From Microtetraspora sp. NBRC 13810 (GTDB lineage: Bacteria; Actinomycetota; Actinomycetes; Streptosporangiales; Streptosporangiaceae): DNA of 64,000 nt. Shown one piece after another: positions 38,567 to 46,702 of this stretch. How positions within the stretch are numbered: position 1 is the stretch's first letter; each line of letters starts with the position of its first letter. The stretch spans positions 468,136-532,135 of the forward strand of contig NZ_BSRQ01000003.1 of NCBI RefSeq assembly GCF_030268685.1, given 5' to 3'. Under the pieces are notes generated by a model. The model did not search any database and had not been told where the DNA came from. It was given only the letters and a program-made list of their open reading frames with translations. The position numbers and the translations under genes were made by a program.

Positions 38567-39166
38567 ATGGATTTTACCGAGGTGCTGCGTAAGCGGCAGA
38601 TGGTGCGGAGCTACACCGACGAGCCCGTGTCGGAGGAGTCCCTGGACCGGATCCTGCGGGCGGTGCGCCGAGCGCCGAGCGCGGGGTTCAGCCAGGGGCA
38701 CCGGCTGGTCGTCGTCACCGACCCCAAGCTGCGGCAGCAGGCGGCCGACATCTCCGAGACCCGTTATGTCGAGCTGGGCTTCCCGCCGTGGATCTCCACG
38801 GCGCCGGTGCACATCTACGTCGGCACCCGCGAGCGCTCCTACCACGAGCGGTACGGCCGGGCCGAGGAGATCCGGCCCGGTTACACGGAGATCCCCTGGC
38901 CGGTGCCGTTCTGGTGGTTCGACTGCGGCGCGATGTTCATGCTGCTCCAGCTCGCCGCGATCAACGAGCAGCTCGCCACCGGCTACTTCAGCTCCGTGTT
39001 CACCGACGAGCTGACGGCCCTGGCCCAGGTGGTGGGCATGCCGGACGACGTCGCGCTGGCCGGCGTGATCACCATCGGGCATCCGGACGCCGGTTTCCCC
39101 ATCCCGATCCCGGACAACGCGGTGTCCCGCAAGCCGAACAACGAGCTCATCGAGTGGCGCCGCTAG
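38567..39166 (+). CDS. Nitroreductase-family flavoprotein
   Basis: A 199-residue FMN-binding nitroreductase fold: RQMVRSYTDEPV at the start, RRAPSAGFSQGHRLVVV, and a late IGHPDAG. It could act as a dehydrogenase/aromatase on a ring or reduce a quinone, and in principle could supply reduced flavin to the halogenase. GAGGT seven bases before ATG 38567 decides against the GTG nine bases earlier. It follows the amidotransferase closely. Confidence 0.82.
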   Translation: MDFTEVLRKRQMVRSYTDEPVSEESLDRILRAVRRAPSAGFSQGHRLVVVTDPKLRQQAADISETRYVELGFPPWISTAPVHIYVGTRERSYHERYGRAEEIRPGYTEIPWPVPFWWFDCGAMFMLLQLAAINEQLATGYFSSVFTDELTALAQVVGMPDDVALAGVITIGHPDAGFPIPIPDNAVSRKPNNELIEWRR

Positions 39167-39242
39167 GAGCCGGCGGAGGGGTGGCCGGCCCGCGCGGACG
39201 GGGCGGCCACGCCCGGCGGCATCGGACAGGGGAGAGACGATC

Positions 39243-40712
39243 GTGACGAAAGCTGGGGCAACTCCGACGGGCGGGCGCGTCGTCGTCCTCGGCGGCGGCA
39301 TCGCCGGTCTGGCGTCGGCCATCGCGCTGGCCGGGCACGGCCGCACGGTCACACTGATCGAACGGGACCCGCCCCCGCCCGGCGGCGGGCAGGATCCCTT
39401 CCTCGCCTGGAAGCGCCGCGGCGTGCCGCAGTTCCGGCTGCCCCACGGCTTCTCGGCGCGGGCCCGCAGCCTGCTGGCGGCGCACGCGCCGGACGTACTC
39501 GAACGGCTGCGCGCCGACGGCATCGAGGAGATCAACGTCTTCAAGCAGCTCATCTCCCCGGAGCTGTGGCAGCCCGCCGACGACGAGTTCACCGTGGTGT
39601 GGGCCAGGCGGTCGGCGTTCGAGCTGGCCCTGCGGCGCAGCGCCGAGGCCCAGCCGGGCATCCGTTTCCTGTGTCCCGCCGTGGCGAGCGGGCTGAACTT
39701 CGCGCCCGCCGGCGACGGCCCGCCGCGGGTCACCGGGGTCCGCCTCGCCGACGGCCGGGAGCTCGCGGCGGACCTGGTGCTCGACTGCGGCGGCCGCCGC
39801 TCGCCCGTGCCCCGGTGGCTGGCGGCCGAGAAGGCTTACGTGCACACCGACCTGCAGGACTGCCAGACCGTCTACTTCAGCCGCTACTACCGGTTCACCC
39901 CCCGCTGCGAGCTGCCGAAGACGTCCGTGGCGGTGCTGCGCGGCGACCTCGAAAGCATGATGTACATCGGCTTCCCCGGCGACCACGACACGTTCGCCAT
40001 CTGCATGGAGGTCCGGCCCGACGACCGGGACATGCGGCTGCTGCGGCACACGTGGGCCTTCGAGGCGGTCGCCCGCAGCATCCCGGACGTGGCGTCGTGG
40101 GTCGACCCGGCCAACGCGACCCCGCTGGCCGACGTGCAGCTCATGGGCGGGCACCACAACGTCCGGCGGCGGTACGTGGCCGACGGCCGGCCGGTGGTGC
40201 TCGGCCTGCTCGCCGCCGGCGACGCCCTGTGCACGACCAACCCCGCCTACGGCTGGGGGGCGTCGATGGCGCTGACGTACGCCTTCGCCGCCGCGCGGGC
40301 CGCCGTCGAGCACGCCTCCGACCCGGTCGCCATGGCACTGGCCTACGACGCCGCGACCGCGGCCGAGGCCGACGCCGTCTACCGGGAGTCCGCCGCCATG
40401 GACCGGGCCCGCATCTACCGGGACACCGGGCAGGAGGTGCCCGAGCACGACCGCGCCGAGATGGAACGCCAGCGGGTGATCGCCGAGGGCCTGGCCGCCG
40501 GGGTCTTCTTCGACCTGGAACTCGGCCGCGCCTTCTGCCGCCGGGTCAACCTCGCCGGCCCGGCCGACGAGGTGCTCGACAACCCCGACTTCGTCGCGGG
40601 CGCCAGGAAGGCCCGCGAACGGCTCACCACGGCCCCGCGCCCCGCCCCCGGCCCCACCCGCCGCGAACTCAACGCCATCCTCCACGCGGCCCGCCCCAGA
40701 TCCACCGCCTGA
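39243..40712 (+). CDS. FAD-dependent oxidoreductase (geranylgeranyl reductase/halogenase-like fold)
   Basis: A 489-residue flavoprotein. The N-terminal FAD motif is VVVLGGGIAGLASAIALA, with LVLDCGGRRSPVP and LLAAGDALCTTNPAYGWGASMALTYA (GD motif) later on. It lacks the WxWxIP motif, so it is not a halogenase, and it has a long C-terminal tail after residue 380. The closest broad group is FAD-dependent hydroxylases/dehydrogenases acting on polycyclic substrates. GGGGAG precedes GTG 39243. Substrate unknown. Confidence 0.75.
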   Translation: MTKAGATPTGGRVVVLGGGIAGLASAIALAGHGRTVTLIERDPPPPGGGQDPFLAWKRRGVPQFRLPHGFSARARSLLAAHAPDVLERLRADGIEEINVFKQLISPELWQPADDEFTVVWARRSAFELALRRSAEAQPGIRFLCPAVASGLNFAPAGDGPPRVTGVRLADGRELAADLVLDCGGRRSPVPRWLAAEKAYVHTDLQDCQTVYFSRYYRFTPRCELPKTSVAVLRGDLESMMYIGFPGDHDTFAICMEVRPDDRDMRLLRHTWAFEAVARSIPDVASWVDPANATPLADVQLMGGHHNVRRRYVADGRPVVLGLLAAGDALCTTNPAYGWGASMALTYAFAAARAAVEHASDPVAMALAYDAATAAEADAVYRESAAMDRARIYRDTGQEVPEHDRAEMERQRVIAEGLAAGVFFDLELGRAFCRRVNLAGPADEVLDNPDFVAGARKARERLTTAPRPAPGPTRRELNAILHAARPRSTA

Positions 40713-40748
40713 CCCTCCGGCGCGGACACCATCCCTTCCCCCTCCCCC

Positions 40749-40780
40749 AGGGGCGTGCCTCCCCCCCACGGCACGCCCCT
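40749..40780 (+). terminator. Terminator after the FAD oxidoreductase gene
   Basis: An 11-bp perfect stem AGGGGCGTGCC/GGCACGCCCCT with a 10-base C-rich loop. Confidence 0.75.
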
Positions 40781-41002
40781 ACCGGCACTCCTCTCCTCCC
40801 GCGCACGCGCACCCTCCCGCCCCCGCAAGGCCGCCCCGGCCCGCTTACGCGAACCCGCCCGAGCCATTCGCGGGGCCTTGCACGCGGCCCCTGCCGCCCA
40901 CGTCAGCCGTCCCCGCCGTTCGCGGGCCTCTGCGCGCGCCCTCCCGCCCGTGTCAGCCGTCCCGGCCTTCCCGGCGCGTGGGGACGTCGCCGGGCATGGC
41001 GG

Positions 41003-41028
41003 CGGCCCGGCCGGGGAGGGCCGGGCCG
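41003..41028 (-). terminator. Terminator for the minus-strand ABM pair
   Basis: A 10-bp perfect stem CGGCCCGGCC/GGCCGGGCCG with a 6-base loop, 15 bases beyond the ABM stop at 41043. Confidence 0.7.
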
Positions 41029-41042
41029 TCGTCGTGGCGGGG

Positions 41043-41396
41043 TCAGTAGGCGGCGGTCACCTCGTAGATGCCGAAGGGCCTGGTGCCCGGGGCGCGCTGG
41101 TAGCGGCGCAACGGGGCCGTGGTGTCGCGGTGCCCCGCCCCCTCCTCCCAGGCGCGGAACGCGTCGAGGCTCTCCCACTCGCTCATCACCACGAACGCCG
41201 CGGGGTCGTCGGCCGCGCGCAGCAGCTCGTTGCCGAGCAGGCCGGGCGTGCCGGCGAGGTCGCCGCTGATCCGGTGGTAGGCGGCCTCGACGGCGCCGGG
41301 CTCGTCCGAGGGCGCGGCGGCGTAGATCAGCACCCTGGCCCGTGACGCGCCGGGCCCGCCGTCCGTCGTCGCCGTGTGGCCGAGGTCCGCCGCCAT
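41043..41396 (-). CDS. ABM-domain protein, divergent copy
   Basis: A 117-residue antibiotic biosynthesis monooxygenase-like protein (ARVLIYAAAPSDEPGAVEAAYHRIS, then FVVMSEWESLDAFRAWEEG). It belongs to the same fold as the duplicated ABM proteins but is not closely related. Its ATG shares one base with the stop of ABM copy 2 (TGATG), so the two are translated together and may form a heterodimer. Likely role: ring oxidation or cyclisation. Confidence 0.8.
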   Translation of the reverse strand: MAADLGHTATTDGGPGASRARVLIYAAAPSDEPGAVEAAYHRISGDLAGTPGLLGNELLRAADDPAAFVVMSEWESLDAFRAWEEGAGHRDTTAPLRRYQRAPGTRPFGIYEVTAAY

Positions 41397-41707
41397 CAGG
41401 AGGCCTTCTCGGCGGCGGGCATCGCGTACACGACCCGCATCGTGGTCATCGACCCACCCGAACGGAACGGATGCAACCGCGTCCGATGCGCCACATGCCC
41501 CGCACTGTGCTCGAACTCCCGGAACCGCTCCTCATCCACCCAATCACTCACAATGAAATACACCCCCTCCTCCTCCTCACTCCGAGCCAGCCACTGACCC
41601 AGATTCGCCGGATGACCCGTCACCGCAGACCCCACCTCCAACCACGTCCGCTCGAACTCCCCCTCCACACCCGGACGGATCTCCATCCGCAACAACACCC
41701 GAAACAC
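41396..41707 (-). CDS. ABM-type small oxygenase/cyclase, copy 2
   Basis: A 103-residue ABM protein identical to copy 1 (16974-17282) except at the extreme C terminus (AAEKAS instead of AAQAG). GTG 41707 has the same GGAAGGGG site. It uses the same atypical codons. Unlike copy 1, which is followed by an SDR, it is translationally coupled to a second, divergent ABM gene. Two identical enzymes in different operons could mean a dosage requirement or a recent copying event. Confidence 0.86.
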   Translation of the reverse strand: MFRVLLRMEIRPGVEGEFERTWLEVGSAVTGHPANLGQWLARSEEEEGVYFIVSDWVDEERFREFEHSAGHVAHRTRLHPFRSGGSMTTMRVVYAMPAAEKAS

Positions 41708-41772
41708 CAGCCCACACCCCTTCCACCCCCGAACCCGAACCCGACCCCACCAGCACACCAACCACCGCTGGC
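41411..41772 (-). repeat. 362-bp perfect direct repeat, copy 2
   Basis: Identical to 16986-17347, same orientation, 24,425 bp apart. Covers the ABM gene body and about 65 bases upstream of its start codon. Confidence 0.95.
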
Positions 41773-42356
41773 AACCCACTCGCGGCCCACTCGACCCGAC
41801 CGGCCCCGCCTCGGAGCCGGCACACCACGCCGCACACCGCCGGCACCCGGCAGGACAGGGGTAGGGGCGCACCTCGTGACCGGCACGGGCCGAGGAGCAC
41901 ACGACCGCACTCGGGAAGAACCACACGACCGCGCTCAGGAAAGGGACACGGCCGCGCTCGGGAAGAGGCCGCGACCATGCTCGGGAAGAGGCACACGACC
42001 GCACATCGAGCCGACGCGGATGAACGGCACCACCACATACCCTTCGAGGCCGGTGTCGCGGCCGAGGCCGGGACGGGCCGAAGCTGAGACAGGGCGAAAG
42101 CCGAGCCGGAGCCGGGACGGGGCCGGAGTCGGGTGGGAGCCGGGTCGAGGCATGGTCGGGGCCGAGGCCGGGCTCGTGGGCATCGCGGTGACGGGTGAGG
42201 GTGGGGACCCGTCCGGGAAGGCGGGCACGCCGGCGGGAGGGTACTGCTCGGGAGCTCAGGGGTCGTCAGGATGGCCGGACGTCTCAGATACCCGGGAGGT
42301 CCCGGATGCTCCGGACGTCCTGGATGCTTCGGGCGCGAGGGTTCGTACTGCTTCGT
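41773..42356. other. Gene-free region between ABM copy 2 and the SARP gene
   Basis: About 585 bases with no convincing gene on either strand. It holds a block of degenerate repeats at 41898-42004 and a G-rich low-complexity part (about 42060-42180). ORFs here are in shadow-like frames without binding sites. Confidence 0.6.
41898..42004 (+). repeat. Degenerate tandem repeat of about 24-27 bp
   Basis: The phrase CACACGACCGC...CTCGGGAAGA recurs four to five times with changes between 41898 and 42004. It is intergenic and ends about 350 bases from the SARP stop codon. Confidence 0.6.
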
Positions 42357-44267
42357 TCACGCGGAGTGGCCGCGCTGGCCGCGGACGCTCAGTTCGGGCT
42401 GGATGAACTCGCGGTGCAGTCGCTCCCGCGCGTAGAGCCGGGTGAGCTTGTGCATCTCGTACCGGATGCCCCGGCTGTCATCCGCCCTGACGTCGAGGAG
42501 GTGACAGCTCGCCAGGCGGGTGAGCTGGGCCTCCACCGTATCGGTGGCGCTGCCGAGCAGGCCGGCCGCGGTGGCCGCGGTGAACTCCTGCGGCGGGAGC
42601 AGGCTGAGGAGCCGCAGGGCGCTGCGGTCGCGCGGGTCCAGCCGGAAGTAGGTGTCGTCGTAGTCGGCGCGCACGTCGAACTCGGCGAACCGCAACTGGT
42701 CGAGGGGCGCCGGGCCGGACTCGATCAGGTTCGCCATCTTGCGCAGCGGCCAGGTACGGGCGGCCGCCAGCCGGGCTCCGACGCAGCGCAGGGCCAGCGG
42801 CAGCCCGCCGCACAGATCGACGATCTTCTCGCTCTGCTCCCGTTCGGCGGCGACCCGGTCCTCCCCGACGATCCGGCCGAGCATCTCCATGCCCTCGTCC
42901 TGCGACATGACGCCGAGCTCCACGGTCTGCACGCCGGGCAGGCTCTGCAGTCCCTCCCTGCTGGTGATCAGCACCGTGCACTGGGGGGTCGCCGGTAACA
43001 GGGCCGCGACCTGGGAGGCCGCGCACGCGTCGTCGAGGACCACCAGGACCCGCCGGCCGTTGCTCCACGTGCGGAAGAGGCTGCTGCGCTCTTCCAGGGT
43101 GGGCGGGATCTGGTGCTCGGGCACGCCGACGGCCCGCAGGAACCCGAGCAGCACCTCGGTCTGCGGGGCCGGGTTGGCGGAGGCGCCACGCAGGTTCGCG
43201 AAGAGCTGCCCGTCCGGGTACTGCGCGCGGTCCCTGTGCGCGGCGTGCAGCGCGAGGGTCGTCTTGCCCACCCCCGCCATGCCGCAGATCGAGACCGCCC
43301 GGGCGGTGGTGCCGTTGTTCTGGCAGTCCGCGAGCACCTGCCGGACCTGGTTGAGCGGGGACAGCCGCCCTGAGAAGTCGGAGATGTCCGGCGGGAGCTG
43401 CGCCGGGATCGTCAGCGTCGCGAGGTACCGCGGGGCGGCGGGCGCCGGCGGCGCCGGGATCTGCCTCGGCGCGGGCGGGGCCGGCCTGGTGACCACCGGG
43501 GCCTGGACCGTCCTGCCCTGGTCGGCGGAGTCGGCGCTCAGCAGCGACTGGTGGAGCCGCTGCATGGCCACGGACGGCTCGAGCCCGAGCTCGTCGATCA
43601 GCACGCCGCGCAGCTGGCGGTACACCTCCAGCGCCTCGTAGCGGCGGCCGGACCGGTTCAACGCCGTCATGAGGTCCCCGTGGAACCGCTCGTGCAGCGG
43701 ATAGGTGTAGACGAGGACCTTCAGCTCGCTGATGAGCTCCTGGTAGCGCCCGAGCCGCATGTCGGCCTCGATGTGCATCTCCAGCGCCCGTAACCGGTTC
43801 TCCTCCAGGCGGGTCACGTGCGCGGAGAGCAGTTCGCCCGCGGTGACGCCGACCAGCGCCTGGCCGCGCCACAGCTTCAGCGCGTCGGACAGCAGCTGGC
43901 TGGCGCGCAGCGGGTCGCCGCTCTCCAGCACGAGACGACCCTGCCGCGACAGCGTCTCGAAGGCGCACACGTCGATCATCTCGTCCGCGACGTCCAGCAT
44001 GTAGCCGGAGGGCTGGGTGTGCAGGCTGGCCAGCCCCGAGGGGATCAGCATGTCCTTTCTCAGTTTGTAGATGTAGGTCTGCAGCGTGGTCATCGCGCTG
44101 TCCGGCGGGTTGTTTCCCCAGAGTTCGTCGACGAATTCACTGACCTGGACTATCTGATTTCTGCGCACTAGCAGAAAGGCCAACACCTGGCGGATCTTCG
44201 GTGCCGTAGGGGTGATATCCCTACCTTGGTGAGACACGGATAGCGGCCCGAGAATGCAGAATCCCAC
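42357..44267 (-). CDS. AfsR/SARP-type pathway activator with NB-ARC domain
   Basis: A 636-residue SARP regulator. Residues 1-95 are an OmpR-like winged helix (LGPLSVSHQGRDITPTAPKIRQVLAFLL, TLQTYIYKLRKDM), residues 100-245 the bacterial transcriptional activator domain, and a proline-rich linker leads to an NB-ARC ATPase with Walker A GMAGVGKTT (Lys335) and VLVVLDDA. No TPR extension follows, so it is shorter than AfsR. Codons 159 and 424 are TTA (bases 43791-43793 and 42996-42998), which would make translation depend on the bldA tRNA. It is the only pathway-specific regulator in the cluster. GTG 44267 has an AAGGGGG site. Confidence 0.93.
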   Translation of the reverse strand: MGFCILGPLSVSHQGRDITPTAPKIRQVLAFLLVRRNQIVQVSEFVDELWGNNPPDSAMTTLQTYIYKLRKDMLIPSGLASLHTQPSGYMLDVADEMIDVCAFETLSRQGRLVLESGDPLRASQLLSDALKLWRGQALVGVTAGELLSAHVTRLEENRLRALEMHIEADMRLGRYQELISELKVLVYTYPLHERFHGDLMTALNRSGRRYEALEVYRQLRGVLIDELGLEPSVAMQRLHQSLLSADSADQGRTVQAPVVTRPAPPAPRQIPAPPAPAAPRYLATLTIPAQLPPDISDFSGRLSPLNQVRQVLADCQNNGTTARAVSICGMAGVGKTTLALHAAHRDRAQYPDGQLFANLRGASANPAPQTEVLLGFLRAVGVPEHQIPPTLEERSSLFRTWSNGRRVLVVLDDACAASQVAALLPATPQCTVLITSREGLQSLPGVQTVELGVMSQDEGMEMLGRIVGEDRVAAEREQSEKIVDLCGGLPLALRCVGARLAAARTWPLRKMANLIESGPAPLDQLRFAEFDVRADYDDTYFRLDPRDRSALRLLSLLPPQEFTAATAAGLLGSATDTVEAQLTRLASCHLLDVRADDSRGIRYEMHKLTRLYARERLHREFIQPELSVRGQRGHSA

Positions 44268-45062
44268 TACGCCCCCTTCGATTACGCATTACCCCAATGA
44301 GCACACTCCTAGCATGCTAACCTCGGCTCGCTAGAAGAACACTCGACTGCCGTTTGCCCTCGCTACTCGCCTCTTTTCTACTGGAAAGTCACCATAGGCC
44401 CGCTTCGCCGGGAAACCCGGCCGCACACCATGACGGCTGGAGCCCCCGGCGCCCTGGCGTGAGCACGGCGACCCCACACCCGGCTCGCCGCCGACGCGGC
44501 CGGGACACCACAGACCGAACGCAGATCGGCCTCACTCTTCGCAGTCGGATGAACACAGGTACAGGCAGCCCCCGAGGCAAGTCCCGTAGCATTCTTCCTC
44601 GTTCGTTCTAATATGCCACTGAAAGTGCGTCAACCTTCCTGACAGCGTGACCTGAAATCGCTTCCGCTCCGGACCGCGCGCCGTGCCCGGACGCGGTCGG
44701 CCCTGGACGGGCGCGACGCCGTCCGGGCGGCCTCGCGGAGGGGGTCGCCGGCTCCTTCCCGTCTCCGTCACGCGGCGGCGAAGGCCCGGCGGAGCGCCCC
44801 CCACCTGGTCACGAGGCATTCCCGCTCGCCTCGGGCTCGAATTCCGCTCGCGCGGGACGCGCCCGGCGGAAATTCTCCGCCGCCGCGGGGCGGACGCGCC
44901 GGCGCCTCCTTGTCACGTTCGCGGAAGGTGTTCGCCCACTTCTCATGTGGAGCACACACCGACGTTATATTCGTCGGGTAAAGGCGTCCGAAATACGTTC
45001 GTAAGACGACGTAAGGCGCGCCCGGAACCGTCCGGACGCGCCGTGCCGAAGAATTCCGCGGG
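44268..45062. other. 795-base intergenic region upstream of the SARP gene
   Basis: A long gap between the SARP gene and an SDR gene, both on the minus strand. It is AT-richer than the surroundings between 44270 and 44660, holds a good promoter candidate (44605-44633), a 10-bp palindrome TAGCATGCTA (44310-44319) and small ORFs of doubtful reality (44389-44592 minus; a cysteine-rich one at 44532-44633 minus). The rest, to 45062, shows nothing recognisable. Confidence 0.6.
44605..44633 (-). promoter_or_regulatory. Candidate vegetative promoter for the SARP gene
   Basis: Read on the minus strand: -35 TTGACG (44633-44628), 17-base spacer, -10 TAGAAC (44610-44605). This fits the HrdB-type consensus well and stands in the AT-rich part of the gap. 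Transcription would start near 44597 and leave an unusually long leader of about 330 bases before the SARP start codon. Confidence 0.5.
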
Positions 45063-45815
45063 TCAGCGCCCGCCCGCGGTGTGGACGACTTCCCCGTTGA
45101 TGTTGCCGTTCGCCTCGGAACAGAGGAAGACGACGAGGCGCGCGACGTCCTCCGCGGTGCTCAGGCGCCCGCTCGGGGTCTCCCTGGTGGCGTGTTCGAG
45201 CAGCTTCGGGTCCACCGCGTCGAGGCTCTCGGTCAGCGTGCCGCCGGGGGCCACCACGTTCGCCAGCACGCCGTCGCGGGTCCACATCAGCCCGCGCGCG
45301 AAACCGTGCAACGCCGCCTTCGCCGCGCTGTAGAGCTCCGAGCCCGGGTTCCCGTGGGTCGCGGTGACCGAGGACAGCAGCGCGACCCGTCCCCAGCCTC
45401 GCGCGCGCATGCCGCCCAGCGCCTGCCGTACCACCCACAGGTGCCCTTCGACGTTCTCCCGGAACAGCGCGAGCCAGTGGTCCATCGGGAGATCCTCGTA
45501 CGCGGGCATGTCCTGCGGGTTCACCCACACCCAGGTCTGGGCGTTGGCGACGACGACGTCGACGCCGCCCCAGCGCTCCTCGACCGCGCCCACCGCCGCC
45601 CTGGCCGAGCCGGGGTCGGCGAGGTCGTAGGGCAGGGCGCACGCCCGGTCGCCGCCGCCGAGTTCCTCGACCACACGCTTCGCCGCCGCGTCGGAGGTGT
45701 GGTAGGTGATGGCCACCCGCGCGCCCTCCGCGGCGAACACCCGCGCGGTCGCGAGACCGATGCCACGGGTGGCCCCGGTGATCAGAACCCGCTTGTCCTG
45801 TAGTCCAAGATCCAT
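45063..45815 (-). CDS. SDR-family oxidoreductase
   Basis: A 250-residue classical SDR: TGATRGIG at residues 13-20, SSVTATHG with the catalytic serine, YSAAK near residue 160. It shares the MDLGL(Q/A)xKRVLxTG beginning with the SDR at 16158. Its C-terminal GEVVHTAGGR differs from the other SDRs. Likely a keto- or quinone reductase. GAGGG precedes ATG 45815. It diverges from the TenA2-P450 operon. Confidence 0.85.
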   Translation of the reverse strand: MDLGLQDKRVLITGATRGIGLATARVFAAEGARVAITYHTSDAAAKRVVEELGGGDRACALPYDLADPGSARAAVGAVEERWGGVDVVVANAQTWVWVNPQDMPAYEDLPMDHWLALFRENVEGHLWVVRQALGGMRARGWGRVALLSSVTATHGNPGSELYSAAKAALHGFARGLMWTRDGVLANVVAPGGTLTESLDAVDPKLLEHATRETPSGRLSTAEDVARLVVFLCSEANGNINGEVVHTAGGR

Positions 45816-45986
45816 GACGCATCCCTCGTGGCTTCGCCGGTCGGCTTCGGGAACATGCCGTCGCCCACCATCTCCCCGCGGGCTCGAAGACCGCTGGTCC
45901 CGCCGCCCGGCGCCGGGCTCCAGAGGGCGTCTAGCGCGGGCCCTTACGGTGCACGTCGGAGTTCACGAGCCGACGAGGGAAGGCCG

Positions 45987-46655
45987 ATGCTGCACAAGGA
46001 ACTCATGGCGATCGGTGAGCCGGTGCTGGCGAAGGTGCTGGCACACCCCTTCTGGTCCGGCCTGCGGGACGGCACGCTGCCGGGCGAGGCGCTCGCCCAC
46101 TTCGTCCGGCAGGACACCGCTTTCCTGCTCCCCGCCTACGCCCGGGCGCTGGCGCGGTGCGCGGCGTCGGCCACGGACGACGCGGACACCCACCTGTTCG
46201 GACAGTCGATCATCGGCACGCTCGAGGCCGCGGAACGGCTGCGCCAGGCGTACACCGGCCTGACCGGCGAGCTCGGCCTGCCGGCGCTGGACGGGGGGGC
46301 GCCGGTGGCCCCGGCCACCCACGCGCACGCGTCGTTCTTCGCCGCCGCCGGGGCGCGGTCCTTCCACGCCGGCGTCGGCGCGCTGCTGCCGATGGTCTGG
46401 TTCAACGCGGAGGTGTCGGACAACCTGCGCCGCCAGGCGGCCGCCGGGTCCCGCTACCTGCCGTGGATCGAGGTCTACCATCCGGGCGAGTCGTACCGGT
46501 ACGCGGTCCAGGCGTTCCTCGACATGGCCGACCGGGCCGGCGAGGAGTGCTCGCCCGCGCAGCGCCGCCTGGTCGTCGAGCAGTTCTCCATCAGCATCCG
46601 TTACGAATGGGCATTCGCCGAAAGCTGCATCCAGCGGTCCTCGTGGCCGGTGTGA
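45987..46655 (+). CDS. TenA-like protein without the TenA cysteine, copy 2
   Basis: A 222-residue paralogue of the protein at 26475: HPFWSGLRDGTLPGEALAHFVRQDTAFLLPAYARALAR, then GALLPMVWFNAE and a C-terminal RYEWAFAES. As in copy 1 the residue at the TenA nucleophile position is methionine (Met136). GAGGGAAGG precedes ATG 45987. It opens an operon with a P450 and two SDRs. That both copies changed the same residue argues for a shared new function. Confidence 0.8.
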   Translation: MLHKELMAIGEPVLAKVLAHPFWSGLRDGTLPGEALAHFVRQDTAFLLPAYARALARCAASATDDADTHLFGQSIIGTLEAAERLRQAYTGLTGELGLPALDGGAPVAPATHAHASFFAAAGARSFHAGVGALLPMVWFNAEVSDNLRRQAAAGSRYLPWIEVYHPGESYRYAVQAFLDMADRAGEECSPAQRRLVVEQFSISIRYEWAFAESCIQRSSWPV

Positions 46656-46702
46656 CACCTGGGCCACGGGCACGGGCATCGACGAGAAAGGTCGCCAGCC
46701 AG

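Larger units (their letters stand above)
40713..41042. other. Intergenic region between convergent genes
   Basis: A 330-base gap with two hairpins (listed separately) and C-rich, pyrimidine-biased sequence on the plus strand. GTCAGCCGTCCC occurs twice (40902 and 40957 area). No ORF with a binding site was seen. Confidence 0.6.

Noticed and set aside
36500..39733. A very long minus-strand open frame opposite the amidotransferase and nitroreductase
   Set aside because: Composition is typical of antisense shadow; the plus-strand genes have clear motifs and ribosome sites.
39243..40712. Second flavin halogenase
   Set aside because: FAD motifs are present but WxWxIP and the active-site lysine context are missing, so it was called a general FAD oxidoreductase.
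41374..41597. Plus-strand ORFs over the 362-bp repeat, also present over copy 1 near 17050
   Set aside because: They appear twice only because the DNA is duplicated; the minus-strand frame encodes a recognisable ABM domain.
44389..44592. 67-residue minus-strand ORF with GAGGAAGA before its ATG
   Set aside because: The site lies at the predicted transcription start, the protein is Arg-rich and featureless, and the frame continues as shadow-like sequence.
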